7,071 bases of DNA from Deltaproteobacteria bacterium (GCA_030262795.1 JAJSZO010000134.1:1-7071), one strand, 5' to 3'. Positions 1-5,795 are shown, counted from the first letter of the stretch. A program made the numbers and translations. The notes: generated from the letters alone by a model not told the origin.

Positions 1-2
1 TC

Positions 3-821
3 GCGAAATCAGATAAAATTATAATACCGAAAAAATGTCCTTCATGCGGGACAGAACTCGAATGGAATAATGATTTTCTAAAATGTAATAATAGTTCATG
101 CAAAGCTCAAATAGAACAAAGCATCAGCCACTGGTTTAAAACTCTTGGTAATGCTGACTGGTTTGGAATAAAAACAATCCAAAAGCTTGTTGAAAATAAT
201 TATGATTGCCTTGAAAAAATTTACTCTATGAGTGAAGATGATTTTAAAAGTATAGGTTTTGGTCCCGTTCAATCAAAAAATCTTAAAGAAGCCATTAATA
301 TAAGTAAGAACAAACCGGTTGAAGATTGGCGGTTTCTGGCGGCATTTGGAATATCTAATCTCGGGAAAGGCGACAGCAGGAAACTGCTTTCTCATATGAA
401 GATTGAAGAGCTTATAAATGCAAAAGCAGAAAATATTAAAAAAATACCTAATTTCGGACCAATTACAAGTAGCGCAGTCGAAGAAAGCATAAAAATAATT
501 AAACCTGCAATAAATCACATGCTGTCAATTGGTTTTAATCTTGAAAGAACACTTCTTACAAAAGAACAAACGAATATAGATAGCGCAATTGTCGGAAAAC
601 ATGTTGTATTTACCGGAAAAATGAATTACGAAAGCAGAGAAAAAATACAGGAAGAAGCAAGAAGGCTTGGCGCAATAGTTCAAACCTCAATAAGCAGCAA
701 AACTGATTATCTAATCTGTGGGAAAAAGACAGGCGCAAGCAAAATTGAAAAAGCAAAAAAAATGAATATACAAATTATATCAGAAGAAAAATATAATAAA
801 TTGATTAATAAAAGAGATTAG
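3..821 (+). CDS. ligA: NAD-dependent DNA ligase (LigA-type), C-terminal part, cut by window start
   Basis: The frame is open from position 3 to the TAG at 819-821 and gives 272 residues; the start and the adenylation and OB domains lie outside the window. The family seals nicks in duplex DNA using NAD+ as the AMP donor. Seen here: a Cys4 zinc finger at fragment residues 12-33 (CPSCG, then C28 and C33 in a CxxxxCKAQ setting), a helix-hairpin-helix region at about residues 40-180 with GFGPVQ and NFGPIT hairpins, and a C-terminal BRCT domain at about 196-269 (VGKHVVFTGKM, SREKIQEEARRLGA, KTDYLICGKKTGASKIEKA). The domain order is that of LigA. The HhH part is divergent: where LigA usually has a DGLG-type hairpin this has DWFGIKT. 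It could therefore be a second, diverged ligase paralog rather than the main LigA. The catalytic lysine motif cannot be checked. The stop codon lies inside a dispersed repeat. Confidence 0.85.
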   Translation, partial: AKSDKIIIPKKCPSCGTELEWNNDFLKCNNSSCKAQIEQSISHWFKTLGNADWFGIKTIQKLVENNYDCLEKIYSMSEDDFKSIGFGPVQSKNLKEAINISKNKPVEDWRFLAAFGISNLGKGDSRKLLSHMKIEELINAKAENIKKIPNFGPITSSAVEESIKIIKPAINHMLSIGFNLERTLLTKEQTNIDSAIVGKHVVFTGKMNYESREKIQEEARRLGAIVQTSISSKTDYLICGKKTGASKIEKAKKMNIQIISEEKYNKLINKRD

Positions 822-851
822 GAACGTGGACGAATTAACTTGGTAGAATTT
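818..851 (+). repeat. Dispersed junction repeat, copy A, containing the ligase stop codon
   Basis: The sequence begins TTAGGAACGTGGACGAATTA and continues ACTTGGTAGAATTT. It matches the left end of the MITE-like element at 1374 over about 34 bases with a 4-base gap (ACTTGGTAG against ACTTGATAGTATAG). The TAG at 819-821 is the ligase stop. No matching right inverted end was found before ihfA, so this looks like a left-end fragment or solo copy. Confidence 0.75.
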
Positions 852-871
852 GCTGTAGTTGGCAATTAAAT

Positions 872-1014
872 AGTGCCTGAACGAAAACTGCTAATTTTCC
901 CAATTTCTGCGTCAGGCGCAAATTTTAATCCTCAAAATACCCTATGTATTCCTGCGGTTAAAATTTGCGCCTTCCTTGAACTTGAAAAAATTTTCTAGTT
1001 TTCGTTCGGGCACT
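872..1014. repeat. Long imperfect palindrome in the ligA-ihfA spacer (MITE- or REP-like)
   Basis: The outer arms AGTGCCTGAACGAAAACT (872-889) and AGTTTTCGTTCGGGCACT (997-1014) are inverted copies with 17 of 18 bases matching, and the single mismatch would be a G-U pair in RNA. An inner perfect 14-bp pair, GGCGCAAATTTTAA (915-928) and TTAAAATTTGCGCC (958-971), is nested inside. At the centre AATAC (936-940) and GTATT (946-950) face each other across a 5-base loop. The element can fold into one long cruciform or RNA hairpin. It is flanked on both sides by AAAT (868-871 and 1015-1018), which may be a target duplication, although the surroundings are AT-rich. No protein is encoded in it. Its position after ligA could also make it a transcription barrier or mRNA stabiliser. 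Confidence 0.8.
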
Positions 1015-1086
1015 AAATAATACACTATTTTTAATAGCGAATGATAAGACTTATTACGCTTTATGCATGTAAAAAGGAAATAAACT

Positions 1087-1371
1087 ATGACTTTGACTAA
1101 AGCTAATGTTGTTGAAACAATTTGTGTTGAAAACGAATTTTCAAAAAACCAATCTATTGAAACGTTTGAAATTCTGCTGGAAGTCATTAAACAAACCCTT
1201 GAATCAGGGGAGCATATTTTGATTAGCGGGTTTGGCAAATTCTGCGTAAAGCATAAAAAGGAACGAAAGGGCAGAAACCCTGCAACCGGAGAAGATATGA
1301 TGCTTACGCCGAGAAAGGTTGTAATTTTCAGATGTTCCAGCCAATTAAAGGATAAAATTAACGCAAAATAA
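1087..1371 (+). CDS. ihfA: Integration host factor subunit alpha
   Basis: This 94-residue DNABII protein would pair with IHF-beta to bind and sharply bend DNA in the nucleoid, at promoters and at recombination sites. The N-terminus MTLTKANVVETI is typical of IhfA. The GFGKF turn at residues 48-52 leads into the beta-arm, with KGRNPATGED at 61-70. Pro65, at the arm tip, occupies the position of the intercalating proline of the family. The length is normal for IhfA (about 94-99). The start is supported by a purine-rich Shine-Dalgarno, AAAAAGGAAA (1071-1080), with the GG 9 bases before the ATG. HU is the main alternative, but the N-terminus and the FCVKHKKERKGRNP arm favour IhfA. The partner gene is not in the window. 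No convincing promoter was identified; the upstream DNA is the palindrome ending at 1014. The gene ends 2 bases before a MITE-like element. Confidence 0.9.
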   Translation: MTLTKANVVETICVENEFSKNQSIETFEILLEVIKQTLESGEHILISGFGKFCVKHKKERKGRNPATGEDMMLTPRKVVIFRCSSQLKDKINAK

Positions 1372-1373
1372 TG

Positions 1374-1521
1374 TTAGGAGCGTGGACAAAATAACTTGAT
1401 AGTATAGAATTTCCACTCGTTCTCCGGCTCTGCCTCATATATAACTGGCTGAAAACTTATCAGTTAAAAGCTCGCCCGATAGGACGCTAATTTGTGGAAA
1501 TTATTTCGTCCACGTTCCTGA
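1374..1521. mobile_element. MITE-like non-coding element with terminal inverted repeats
   Basis: The left end TTAGGAGCGTGGACAAAATAACTT (1374-1397, over 20 bases, so only its key elements are compared) and the right end (1498-1521, inverted, beginning TCAGGAACGTGGACGAAATA) match at 20 of 24 positions. A second perfect inverted pair, AATTTCCAC (1408-1416) and GTGGAAATT (1494-1502), lies just inside. A small hairpin TAACTG (1442-1447) and CAGTTA (1461-1466) lies near the middle. There is no credible open reading frame inside. It lies between ihfA and the 169-residue gene. No clear target-site duplication was found at its ends. The ends are the same family as the dispersed junction repeats at 818, 2153 and 2892. 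Mobility is inferred from the architecture only; it may also act as a terminator or mRNA-stabilising hairpin for ihfA. Confidence 0.65.
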
Positions 1522-1548
1522 GGTAATAAATCTTGTAAAACTGTTGAT

Positions 1549-2058
1549 ATGCAAATTAAATTAGAAGAAATCAAAACAGGTGATAAGTATCCTGGCTGGG
1601 AAAAGCCTTTTGAAGGCTCGTTAATGGGCATAATAGACGGCGAAATTCAACTTCTGGTTTCATTACCTTATCCGAGAGAAATAGATATTAAAGATTTCAA
1701 GAATTTGACAGCATATGGAATTTATAATGAAAAATATCCGCTTGTAATCTGGCGATTCGGCAAAAACTTTTTGCTCCCGACTCCTTACAATCCTGAGTTT
1801 GAAAAGCAGTTCAGGCCAAATGATGTGGAAAAATTCATTTGTCAAAAAAACAAAATGATGACCAGAATCCTGATTGATCAAAATGGAATTATCAGGGTAA
1901 TAGGTCTATCTGAACTTAAAAGCAGTTTTATTGAAGACCTGCAAAAAGTATGGGGTGATTCAAAAACAGGCTGGGACAGATACAATTCATGGTTAAGCCA
2001 AATCTTCCGCAAAAATACTTATAGCTTATGGGAAAAAGTTAAAAAATACAACTACTGA
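1549..2058 (+). CDS. Hypothetical protein, 169 residues, unrecognised
   Basis: I do not recognise this protein. It is predicted soluble: no signal peptide or membrane segment is visible. It has a single cysteine (in FICQKN), and is rich in aromatic residues and lysine. The first half alternates short hydrophobic stretches and turns (SLMGIIDGEIQLLVSLPYP, YPLVIWRFGKNFLLPTPYNP), suggesting a beta-rich domain. The last third is helical and tryptophan-rich (WGDSKTGWDRYNSW, then SLWEKVKKYNY). The start is not secure: an in-frame TGA at 1519-1521 limits the upstream extension, no good Shine-Dalgarno precedes the ATG at 1549, and the next ATG is at residue 26. The AGG at 1521-1523 is too far away to serve. 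It is probably expressed separately from ihfA because the repeat element lies between them. Codon composition looks genuine over the full length. Confidence 0.65.
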   Translation: MQIKLEEIKTGDKYPGWEKPFEGSLMGIIDGEIQLLVSLPYPREIDIKDFKNLTAYGIYNEKYPLVIWRFGKNFLLPTPYNPEFEKQFRPNDVEKFICQKNKMMTRILIDQNGIIRVIGLSELKSSFIEDLQKVWGDSKTGWDRYNSWLSQIFRKNTYSLWEKVKKYNY

Positions 2059-2070
2059 TAAGGAACATTA

Positions 2071-2086
2071 AAATCCCAAATCCCAA
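2071..2086. repeat. Heptamer direct repeat AAATCCC x2
   Basis: Two exact tandem copies of AAATCCC (2071-2077 and 2078-2084), followed by AA, begin 12 bases after the stop of the 169-residue gene. A loose inverted counterpart, TTTGTTTAGGGTT, follows at 2097-2109. The 7-bp period is shared with the repeats at 4850 and 5796 although the unit differs. The rest of the 2059-2152 spacer shows nothing I can assign. Confidence 0.45.
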
Positions 2087-2152
2087 CGCACTGCAATTTG
2101 TTTAGGGTTCGCTCAAAAATTACAAGACAAATAATCATAAGTTTCTTCAACA

Positions 2153-2172
2153 TGAGGAACGTGGAGGAATTA
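2153..2172 (+). repeat. Dispersed junction repeat, copy D, variant that carries a Shine-Dalgarno
   Basis: TGAGGAACGTGGAGGAATTA matches the consensus TTAGGAACGTGGACGAATTA at 18 of 20 positions. The change of C to G at 2166 turns GTGGACGAA into GTGGAGGAA and so creates GGAGG in front of the HD-domain gene, whose ATG starts 3 bases after this copy. Confidence 0.7.
2163..2167 (+). promoter_or_regulatory. Shine-Dalgarno of the HD-domain gene, lying inside a repeat copy
   Basis: GGAGG, followed by 7 bases (AATTATA) and then ATG at 2175, is a near-ideal ribosome binding site and fixes that start. It lies wholly within junction-repeat copy D. Confidence 0.8.
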
Positions 2173-2174
2173 TA

Positions 2175-2903
2175 ATGAAGTGTCCGGGACAGGACATAAG
2201 GTACTGGAAGCCGGAGGCCATTTTTGAAGTCAAGTGCCCCAAATGCGGTCACGAAGTAGAATTTTTCAAGGATGACCCTGCTCGCAAATGCGACAACTGC
2301 GGTCACAGGTTTATCAACCCTGACATAAATTTTGGCTGCGCCTCATACTGCGAATATGCTGAGCAGTGTATAGGCAATCTTCCTCCGGAACTTTTAGCCA
2401 AGCGGGAAGATCTGTTAAAGGACCTGGTGGCTTTAGAAATGAAGAAATATTTCAAGCAGGATTTCAAAAGAATCGGTCATGCAACAAAGGTGGCCCGCTA
2501 TGCAGAGCGGATTGGCAAAAGCGAAGTCGGAAACCTCGCAGTTATTTTATCTGCCGCATATCTTCACGATATCGGTATTCATGAAGCAGAACGGAAACAC
2601 CGGAACACAGTGGCGAAATACCAGGAACAGGAAGGCCCTCCCATAGCAAAAGACATTTTGATTAAACTGGGGGCAAACGAGAAACTGATAGAAGAAGTTT
2701 GCGATATAGTCGGGCACCACCATCATCCAGGGCCGGAAGAGACAATAAATTTCAAGGCGGTTTATGATGCAGATTTGATCACAAACCTTGAGGAAAAGTA
2801 TGATGAAAAGCCTATAGATTCTGAAAGACTGAACAGCATTATAGAAAAATCATTTTTAACAAAGAGCGGGCAGGAGGAAGCAAGAAAAGTATTAGGAACG
2901 TGA
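2175..2903 (+). CDS. HD-domain phosphohydrolase with N-terminal zinc ribbon and cysteine cluster
   Basis: A 242-residue cytoplasmic protein. Residues 21-46 form a zinc ribbon with CPKCGH (C21, C24) and CDNCGH (C39, C42). Residues 55-65 have a second set, C55-x3-C59-x5-C65, which together with C3 near the start could hold a further metal or iron-sulfur site. Residues about 98-210 are an HD domain: RIGHATKVARYAE (H102), YLHDIGIHE (H131-D132), IVGHHHHPGPEE (H181-H184) and YDADLI (D198, D200), so the metal-binding set looks intact. HD enzymes hydrolyse phosphate esters, often of nucleotides or cyclic dinucleotides; the substrate here is unknown. I have an impression of similar proteins in sulfate reducers, but could not verify it. 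The start is fixed by GGAGG at 2163. The stop TGA lies within a junction repeat, and the ATPase gene follows 19 bases later, so the two may be cotranscribed. Confidence 0.85.
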   Translation: MKCPGQDIRYWKPEAIFEVKCPKCGHEVEFFKDDPARKCDNCGHRFINPDINFGCASYCEYAEQCIGNLPPELLAKREDLLKDLVALEMKKYFKQDFKRIGHATKVARYAERIGKSEVGNLAVILSAAYLHDIGIHEAERKHRNTVAKYQEQEGPPIAKDILIKLGANEKLIEEVCDIVGHHHHPGPEETINFKAVYDADLITNLEEKYDEKPIDSERLNSIIEKSFLTKSGQEEARKVLGT

Positions 2904-2910
2904 ACGAATA
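2892..2910 (+). repeat. Dispersed junction repeat, copy E, containing the HD-gene stop codon
   Basis: TTAGGAACGTGAACGAATA matches the consensus except for G to A at 2903 and one missing T. That G to A change creates the in-frame TGA (2901-2903) ending the HD gene; the consensus TGG would read through. The last four codons of the HD protein (V-L-G-T) are partly repeat-encoded. The Shine-Dalgarno of the next gene (AGGA, 2910-2913) abuts the repeat. Confidence 0.7.
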
Positions 2911-2922
2911 GGAAAAATTAAG

Positions 2923-4029
2923 ATGACCAGGTTTAAAATAGATACCACTTTCATAAACAGAGAAAGAGAGATGGCCGAGTTGCGAAACTACCTCGAAGGC
3001 CGGCCAAACTCTATCCTCTTTTTGTACGGCCCCAAGTCGTCCGGCAAAACTACCCTGATGTATCGACTGTTTGAGGAGATGGAGGCCGAAAAAGGGTATG
3101 AGATCAACTTCCTCAATCTGCGTAAGATTTTATTGACATCATATGATGATTTTATTGATGCCTTTTTTAAATCAAGCAGCGCTGAAAATGGCCTAAAGAC
3201 CGGTACCCGGAGGCAGTACAGCCTCTTCGGCCTGTTCAAGCTTGACGCTTTTACCGAGAAAATGCTCAAGAAACGTCAGGAAGACCCCTTTTTAATCATG
3301 GAGCGGGAATTTCAGCGTCTAATCAAAAAGGGTATCCAGCCAGTGGTCATTATTGATGAATTCCATAAACTTGATGGCCTCTATCTGCCGGACAAGCAGA
3401 AAAGGCTTATGGTGGAATTAATGAATTTCTTCGTGGCCATGACCAAAGAAAGTCACCTCTGCCATGTAATCATCGCCTCGTCAGATGCCTTTTTCATCGA
3501 ACAGGTCTATGTGGACAGCAAGCTCCGCAAAACAAGTGAGTTCATGAAACTGGATTATCTTGAAAAAAAGGATGCCTTTGTCTGGCTTCAGGATATAAAA
3601 AAATACAATCAGGTTCAGGAGTATACTCTTGATGAGAAGCAGATAAAGATAATATGGAAAACAGTAGGCGGCAGTGCCTGGGAAATTTACTATATTCTGG
3701 GAAAACTGTTTCAGTATTCTCTAACTGCCATTGTGTCAAAAATCAAGCGGGAAAAGGTGGCTATGATCGCTGACTGGACTTTTGATAATGAAGCCCGTAA
3801 TTGTCTTCTGCGTCACTTTAGAAAACAACCGATCCGTAAGCTCACAGAGCTTGCAGGGACCGGCAAGGCTATCCTGGGGCAGGCAGTCAGGGACAATATT
3901 TTGTATTACGACCCGGTAGACGGGATTTATGGCATTCAGGGCAAGAGCCTGGAATGGGGAATCAAAGGATATTTCGAAGAAACGGAAACGGATATTCTTG
4001 TTGCGAAAAATGCCAGACTTTTTAAATAA
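2923..4029 (+). CDS. Archaeal-type P-loop ATPase (ATPase_2-like, STAND-related)
   Basis: A 368-residue protein. The N-terminus FINREREMAELRNYL is the entry motif typical of archaeal ATPase/ATPase_2 proteins. The Walker A motif is GPKSSGKTT (36-44), Walker B is VVIIDEFHKL (141-150) with the catalytic D145-E146 pair, and HVIIASSDAFF (181-191) sits where the sensor-1 strand is expected. The region after about residue 280 (FRKQPIRKLTELAGTG, AVRDNILYYDPVDGIYGIQGKSLEWGIKGYF) looks like the winged-helix and C-terminal strand pair common in this family. ATP binding and hydrolysis are well supported; partner and process are unknown. Family members are often found singly and are prone to transfer between archaea and bacteria. 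Base composition is somewhat richer in G+C than ligA, ihfA and the 169-residue gene. The start has AGGA at 2910-2913, 9 bases upstream. It lies 19 bases after the HD gene, which suggests cotranscription. Confidence 0.85.
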   Translation: MTRFKIDTTFINREREMAELRNYLEGRPNSILFLYGPKSSGKTTLMYRLFEEMEAEKGYEINFLNLRKILLTSYDDFIDAFFKSSSAENGLKTGTRRQYSLFGLFKLDAFTEKMLKKRQEDPFLIMEREFQRLIKKGIQPVVIIDEFHKLDGLYLPDKQKRLMVELMNFFVAMTKESHLCHVIIASSDAFFIEQVYVDSKLRKTSEFMKLDYLEKKDAFVWLQDIKKYNQVQEYTLDEKQIKIIWKTVGGSAWEIYYILGKLFQYSLTAIVSKIKREKVAMIADWTFDNEARNCLLRHFRKQPIRKLTELAGTGKAILGQAVRDNILYYDPVDGIYGIQGKSLEWGIKGYFEETETDILVAKNARLFK

Positions 4030-4080
4030 TGCCTGCGATAGGCGTGAGAGGTAATTTTTTACAAATTAGACTGTGGATTC

Positions 4081-4086
4081 AGGAGG
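4081..4086 (+). promoter_or_regulatory. Shine-Dalgarno deciding the yebC start
   Basis: AGGAGG lies 5 bases before the ATG at 4092 and fits the canonical YebC N-terminus MSGHSKW. It rules out the earlier in-frame ATG at 4029, which overlaps the ATPase stop (TAATG) and would add 21 residues that are foreign to the family. Confidence 0.9.
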
Positions 4087-4091
4087 AAAAC

Positions 4092-4838
4092 ATGTCAGGT
4101 CATAGCAAGTGGTCTTCAATTAAACATAAAAAGGGTGCAACCGATGCCAAACGAGGCAAAATCTTTACAAAACTCATAAAGGAAATTACTGTAGCAGCTC
4201 GTACAGGAGGAGGAGGAGACCCCGCATCAAACCCAAGACTGAGGACAGCAATTCAGGCAGCAAAAAGCGAAAACATGCCCAAAGACAATATTGAAAGAGC
4301 TATAAAAAAGGGAACCGGAGATCTCGAAGGAGTAAATTATGAAGATATAATTTACGAGGGTTATGGCCCGGGTGGTGCCGCTATTATAGTTGAATCACTA
4401 ACAGATAACAAAAACAGAACCGTTGCTGATATTCGCCACATTCTAAGCAAATCCGGAGGGAATTTGGGTGAGAATGGCTGTGTTGCATGGATGTTTGATA
4501 AAAAAGGCTATATTGTTGTCGAAAACAGTAAGGTCGATGAAGAAGTTTTGATGGAAATCGCCATAGATGCCGGCGCTGAAGATGTGAGAGAGGATGAGAC
4601 TAATTTTGAAATTATCACCGAACCCCAGGATTTTGAATTAGTTAAAACAGCAATAGACAAAGAATCAATATCTTACATTGCATCTGAAATAACTATGCTT
4701 CCAAAATCAACAATAAATCTCGAAGGGAAAGAAGCAGAACAGATGGTAAGATTGATGGAAAATCTTGAAGATTGTGATGACGTTCAAAAAGTATATACCA
4801 ATGCCGACATACCAGAGGAAATTTTAAACAGCATGTAA
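4092..4838 (+). CDS. yebC: YebC/PmpR family regulatory protein
   Basis: A 248-residue protein, the usual length of the family. The signature N-terminus MSGHSKWSSIKHKKGATDAKRGKIFTKL is followed by KEITVAARTGGGDP-type and NPRLRTAIQAAKSENMPKDNIERAIKKG blocks, then YEGYGPGGAAIIVESLTDNKNRT and SKSGGNLGENGCVAWMFDKKG. All are hallmark YebC motifs, spanning its three domains. Members were described as transcriptional regulators (PmpR type), and more recently as ribosome-associated factors helping translation through proline-rich stretches; mitochondrial TACO1 is a relative. Which role applies here cannot be told from sequence. In many bacteria yebC lies next to ruvC and ruvAB; here the downstream neighbour is the convergent nadA. 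The stop TAA is followed by a hairpin that lacks a T-tract in this direction. Confidence 0.95.
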   Translation: MSGHSKWSSIKHKKGATDAKRGKIFTKLIKEITVAARTGGGGDPASNPRLRTAIQAAKSENMPKDNIERAIKKGTGDLEGVNYEDIIYEGYGPGGAAIIVESLTDNKNRTVADIRHILSKSGGNLGENGCVAWMFDKKGYIVVENSKVDEEVLMEIAIDAGAEDVREDETNFEIITEPQDFELVKTAIDKESISYIASEITMLPKSTINLEGKEAEQMVRLMENLEDCDDVQKVYTNADIPEEILNSM

Positions 4839-4840
4839 TG

Positions 4841-4873
4841 AAAAAGGGGTCAGGAGTTAGGAGTCCTGAACCC
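4841..4873 (-). terminator. Intrinsic terminator of the lolA-nadA transcript
   Basis: Read on the minus strand, GGG-T-TCAGGA (4873-4864), an 8-base loop and TCCTGACCC (4855-4847) form a stem with one bulged T, followed by C and five T (4845-4841). It begins 11 bases beyond the nadA stop. Read on the plus strand the hairpin has no T-run after it, so it is a better terminator for nadA than for yebC. Confidence 0.65.
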
Positions 4874-4884
4874 TGTACCCTCAG
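4850..4884. repeat. Heptamer-phased inverted repeat abutting the nadA stop
   Basis: Exactly five 7-base units fill the stretch: TCAGGAG, TTAGGAG, TCCTGAA, CCCTGTA, CCCTCAG. The last three are, on the other strand, CTGAGGG, TACAGGG and TTCAGGA, so an AGG core recurs every 7 bases and switches strand in the middle. The array ends at the base next to the nadA stop (4885-4887) and its centre doubles as the terminator stem. Confidence 0.55.
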
Positions 4885-5778
4885 TCAAGAAAGCTCTATC
4901 ATCCTCTGAACCGCTTTTAATGCAGGCCGCTGTATATCTTCAGGCACTTTAACCTTGCCTTCCATGAATTCAAGGCTTCTGACGATATCTTCAAGAGTGA
5001 TCTTCTTCATATCACTACATTCCATGTTTAAAGATGCAGGATAAAAAGATTTGTCGGGATTTGCCTTTTTCAATGAATAAAGCAACCCTGTTTCAGTTCC
5101 TACGATAAAAGATCTGCTTTTCGATTCCATGGCATATCTGATCATGCCGGAAGTACTTAAAGCAACATCCGCCATATCAATAATTTCCGGCGGGCATTCC
5201 GGATGAGCCATGAAAACGGCATCCGGATACTTTTGCTTTGCAGCATTAACATCTGCAACAGTGAGGCTGTCATGAATCGGACAGTATCCATCCCAAAAAT
5301 GTATCTTCTTTTTTGAATGCAAAGCTGCATACATAGCAAGGTTTCGATCAGGAACCATCATTAGTTCATCAGCATCAAGGCTGTTTACAACTGCAACGGC
5401 ATTCGCCGATGTGCAGCAAATAGTTGAGATCGCCTTGACCGATGCAGGTGAATTAACATAAGTTACAACCGGCATTGAAGGAAGTTCTGCAAGCTTGGCT
5501 TTAAGCTCTTCCGGAGTCACCATGTCCGCCATAGGACACCCTGCATCTTTGCGCGGAAGCAGCACTGTCTTATGCGGCGACAGGATTGAAGCTGTTTCTG
5601 CCATAAAAGTTACTCCACAAAACATAATAACCTCGGCATCTGTCCGGGAAGCTTTGATACTCAATTCAAGTGAATCACCACAAAGATCAGCAAGATCCTG
5701 TATCTCCGGAGGCTGGTAATTATGTGCAAGCATAATTGCTTTTCTTTTTTTCAGCAGGTTTTTTATCTTATCTCTCAT
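4885..5778 (-). CDS. nadA: Quinolinate synthase
   Basis: A 297-residue enzyme of de novo NAD synthesis. It condenses iminoaspartate with dihydroxyacetone phosphate to quinolinate, using an oxygen-sensitive [4Fe-4S] cluster in the cytoplasm. Seen here: LAHNYQPPEIQDLADLCGDSLELS at the N-terminus, FCGVTFMAETASIL, KDAGCPMADM (C81), GYCPIHDSL (C166), HPECPPEI (C195), TSGMIRYA, GTETGLLYSL and MECSDMKKIT (C254). C81, C166 and C254 are spaced like the three cluster ligands of the short NadA type; all are intact. The length fits that compact form. The iminoaspartate source (NadB or aspartate dehydrogenase) and NadC are not in the window. The start has only a weak upstream TGGA (5785-5788) 6 bases away. 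It lies 87 bases downstream of lolA on the same strand and is probably cotranscribed with it. Confidence 0.96.
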   Translation of the reverse strand: MRDKIKNLLKKRKAIMLAHNYQPPEIQDLADLCGDSLELSIKASRTDAEVIMFCGVTFMAETASILSPHKTVLLPRKDAGCPMADMVTPEELKAKLAELPSMPVVTYVNSPASVKAISTICCTSANAVAVVNSLDADELMMVPDRNLAMYAALHSKKKIHFWDGYCPIHDSLTVADVNAAKQKYPDAVFMAHPECPPEIIDMADVALSTSGMIRYAMESKSRSFIVGTETGLLYSLKKANPDKSFYPASLNMECSDMKKITLEDIVRSLEFMEGKVKVPEDIQRPALKAVQRMIELS

Positions 5779-5795
5779 TTTTTATATCCATAGTA

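Noticed and set aside
942..1238. Minus-strand 98-residue frame across the palindrome and ihfA
   Set aside because: It is antisense to ihfA and to the repeat; no family features and no ribosome binding site.
2988..3269. Minus-strand 93-residue frame within the ATPase gene
   Set aside because: It lies wholly opposite a well-supported coding region with clear Walker motifs.
4031..4060. Small hairpin GCCT-GCGAT-AGGC followed by a T-run after the ATPase gene as a terminator
   Set aside because: The stem is only 4 bp and the T-run at 4055-4060 starts 11 bases after it, too far for an intrinsic terminator.
4029..4091. N-terminal extension of yebC starting at the ATG overlapping the ATPase stop
   Set aside because: The 21 extra residues do not fit YebC proteins, and a strong AGGAGG precedes the canonical MSGHSKW start at 4092.
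5495..5719. Plus-strand 74-residue frame within nadA
   Set aside because: A shadow of nadA; it has no motif of its own.
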